From Phycisphaerae bacterium (GTDB lineage: Bacteria > Planctomycetota > Phycisphaerae > Phycisphaerales > SM1A02), in assembly GCA_002690755.1 (NCBI GenBank), contig NZFT01000037.1:16729-22309 (forward strand): a stretch of 5,581 nucleotides of DNA, given 5' to 3'. A program made the position numbers and the translations under genes. The notes under the pieces were generated by a model. It was not told the DNA's origin and did not search any database. It worked only from the letters and a program-made list of their open reading frames with translations. Of this stretch, positions 4,616 through 5,581 are shown piece after piece; positions within the stretch are counted from its first letter, which is position 1; every line of letters starts with the position of its first letter.

Positions 4616-5581
4616 TCAGGCCCGGAAGCCGCCCGCGATGTCGCCGATCGTCTCGATCGCCCGATGGATGCCGTCGGCATCCACGTCGAGGTGGGTGACC
4701 ATGCGGACCCGCGTCGGATCGAACGCGTAGGCGGCCACGCCCGTCTCGGTCATGCGGCTGGCGAAGGCTTCGGCGGTCGCGAGATCCGGGTCGATGTGGA
4801 AGAAGACGATGTTCGTTCGAACGTCGCCCACCGGATTCTCGCTCTCGAGCCCGTCCACGGCGTCGACGCCTTCGGCCAGCAGCCGAGCGTGTTCGTGATC
4901 GATCGCGAGCCGGTCGAAATGATGATCGAGGGCGTGGATCGCGGCGGCGGCGAGCATGCCGGACTGCCGCATGCCGCCGCCGAACATCTTGCGGAAACGA
5001 CGTGCCCGCAGGACGAGATCCGCCGGTCCCACCAGAGCGCTCCCCACCGGGGCCCCGAGGCCCTTGGAGAAGCAGACGTTGATGGTGTCGGCCGATCGGG
5101 CGAACTCGGCGAGCGTGTATCCGCCGGCGACGCAGGCGTTGAAGAGCCTGGCGCCGTCGACATGGACGTGGAGACCGCGTTCCCGACCGACCGCGGCGAC
5201 GGCGTCGAACCCCTCGAGCGTCCACACCGAGCCACCGCCCCGGTTGTGGCTGTTCTCGATGGCGATCATGCGGGTCCGCGGATGGTGCACGTCCTGGTGA
5301 CGGATCGCCTCGGCGACCGCCGACGCATCGTGGATCCCGCAGACGCCGTCGATGCCGCGAACCATGCAGCCGGAGAGCGCCGCCGGTCCGCCGGTCTCGT
5401 AGTGGATGATGTGGTTGTCGTGGTGGGCGACGATCTCGTCGCCACCTTCGCACACGCTTCGGATCGCCAGCTGGTTGGCCATGGTCCCGGAGGGGGTGAA
5501 CAGCGCGGCTTCCTTGCCGAGCATCTCGGCGATGCGTTGCTCGAGGCGGATGACCGTCGGCTCGTCGCCGAGGACGTCGTC
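4616..5581 (-). CDS. ltaE: Low-specificity L-threonine aldolase (N-terminus outside the window)
   Basis: This PLP enzyme cleaves L-threonine or L-allo-threonine to glycine and acetaldehyde in the cytoplasm. The frame is open to the window edge, so the Met at 5524 is internal; 321 residues are visible and about 20-30 are missing. The visible start reads DDVLGDEPTVIRLEQRIAEM, a typical family opening, followed by LFTPSGTMANQLA, which binds the cofactor phosphate. Other landmarks in visible numbering are His57 in NHIIHYETGG (ring-stacking His), ENSHNRGGGS (109-118, His112), HVDGARLFN (140-148, with Asp142 and Arg145) and the Schiff-base Lys173 in CFSKGLGAPVGS. All expected catalytic residues are present. 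It is the first visible gene of a - strand cluster with the HAD and aminopeptidase genes. The family is secure; the symbol ltaE rests on family resemblance, and other beta-hydroxy amino acids could be substrates. Confidence 0.94.
   Translation of the reverse strand, partial: DDVLGDEPTVIRLEQRIAEMLGKEAALFTPSGTMANQLAIRSVCEGGDEIVAHHDNHIIHYETGGPAALSGCMVRGIDGVCGIHDASAVAEAIRHQDVHHPRTRMIAIENSHNRGGGSVWTLEGFDAVAAVGRERGLHVHVDGARLFNACVAGGYTLAEFARSADTINVCFSKGLGAPVGSALVGPADLVLRARRFRKMFGGGMRQSGMLAAAAIHALDHHFDRLAIDHEHARLLAEGVDAVDGLESENPVGDVRTNIVFFHIDPDLATAEAFASRMTETGVAAYAFDPTRVRMVTHLDVDADGIHRAIETIGDIAGGFRA

Noticed and set aside
4597..4680. N-terminal extension of the HAD protein starting at 4680
   Set aside because: It would overlap the aldolase gene by 65 bp and add 28 residues of Arg/Ser/Pro-rich sequence before the conserved first strand; the ATG at 4596 gives a normal family start.
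3919..4698. Long open frame on the + strand opposite the HAD gene (259 codons)
   Set aside because: It is a shadow of the HAD and aldolase frames, with biased composition and no domain.

Overview
The window is a GC-rich bacterial chromosome fragment that looks like ordinary housekeeping DNA. It holds six protein genes packed tightly on both strands, with strong G/C bias at third codon positions. I see no tRNA, rRNA, CRISPR array, insertion sequence, phage gene or integration site. The tetramer GATC is strikingly common. The proteins, the composition and the short orphan lipoprotein suggest a free-living Gram-negative bacterium. A marine planctomycete of the Phycisphaerae type is my best guess, but the sequence alone does not prove it.

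Layout. (1) Bases 1-1280, + strand: the 3' part of a transketolase gene overlaps by 4 bp a complete ribose-5-phosphate isomerase B gene. This is a two-gene unit of the non-oxidative pentose phosphate pathway. (2) Bases 1281-1429: a strong, nearly symmetrical hairpin with A and T tracts ends transcription between rpiB and the converging gene. (3) Bases 1430-2278, - strand: an exported-looking peptidyl-prolyl isomerase with two PepSY-like repeats in front of an intact FKBP domain. (4) Bases 2279-2412: a divergent intergenic region with a GACGAC/GTCGTC palindrome and weak candidate promoters. (5) Bases 2413-2685, + strand: a 90-residue lipoprotein of unknown function. (6) Bases 2688-2732: three tandem copies of a 15-bp unit fill the gap between two converging genes and place three in-frame TGA codons at and after the end of the next gene. 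(7) Bases 2725-5581, - strand: an M29-family aminopeptidase, a HAD-superfamily phosphatase or phosphomutase, and a threonine aldolase cut by the window edge. Their order of transcription is aldolase, HAD, aminopeptidase.

How the genes fit together. Transketolase and RpiB interconvert pentose and other sugar phosphates and are probably translationally coupled. The FKBP protein and the lipoprotein are divergently transcribed and both appear to leave the cytoplasm, so they may share envelope conditions, though no direct link is visible. The aldolase, HAD enzyme and aminopeptidase form a plausible operon around amino-acid and peptide turnover; the HAD substrate is unknown. I found no clear new defence or mobile system. 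The points most worth checking are the PepSY-PepSY-FKBP architecture, the 15-bp repeat at the convergent gene ends, and the GATC enrichment.
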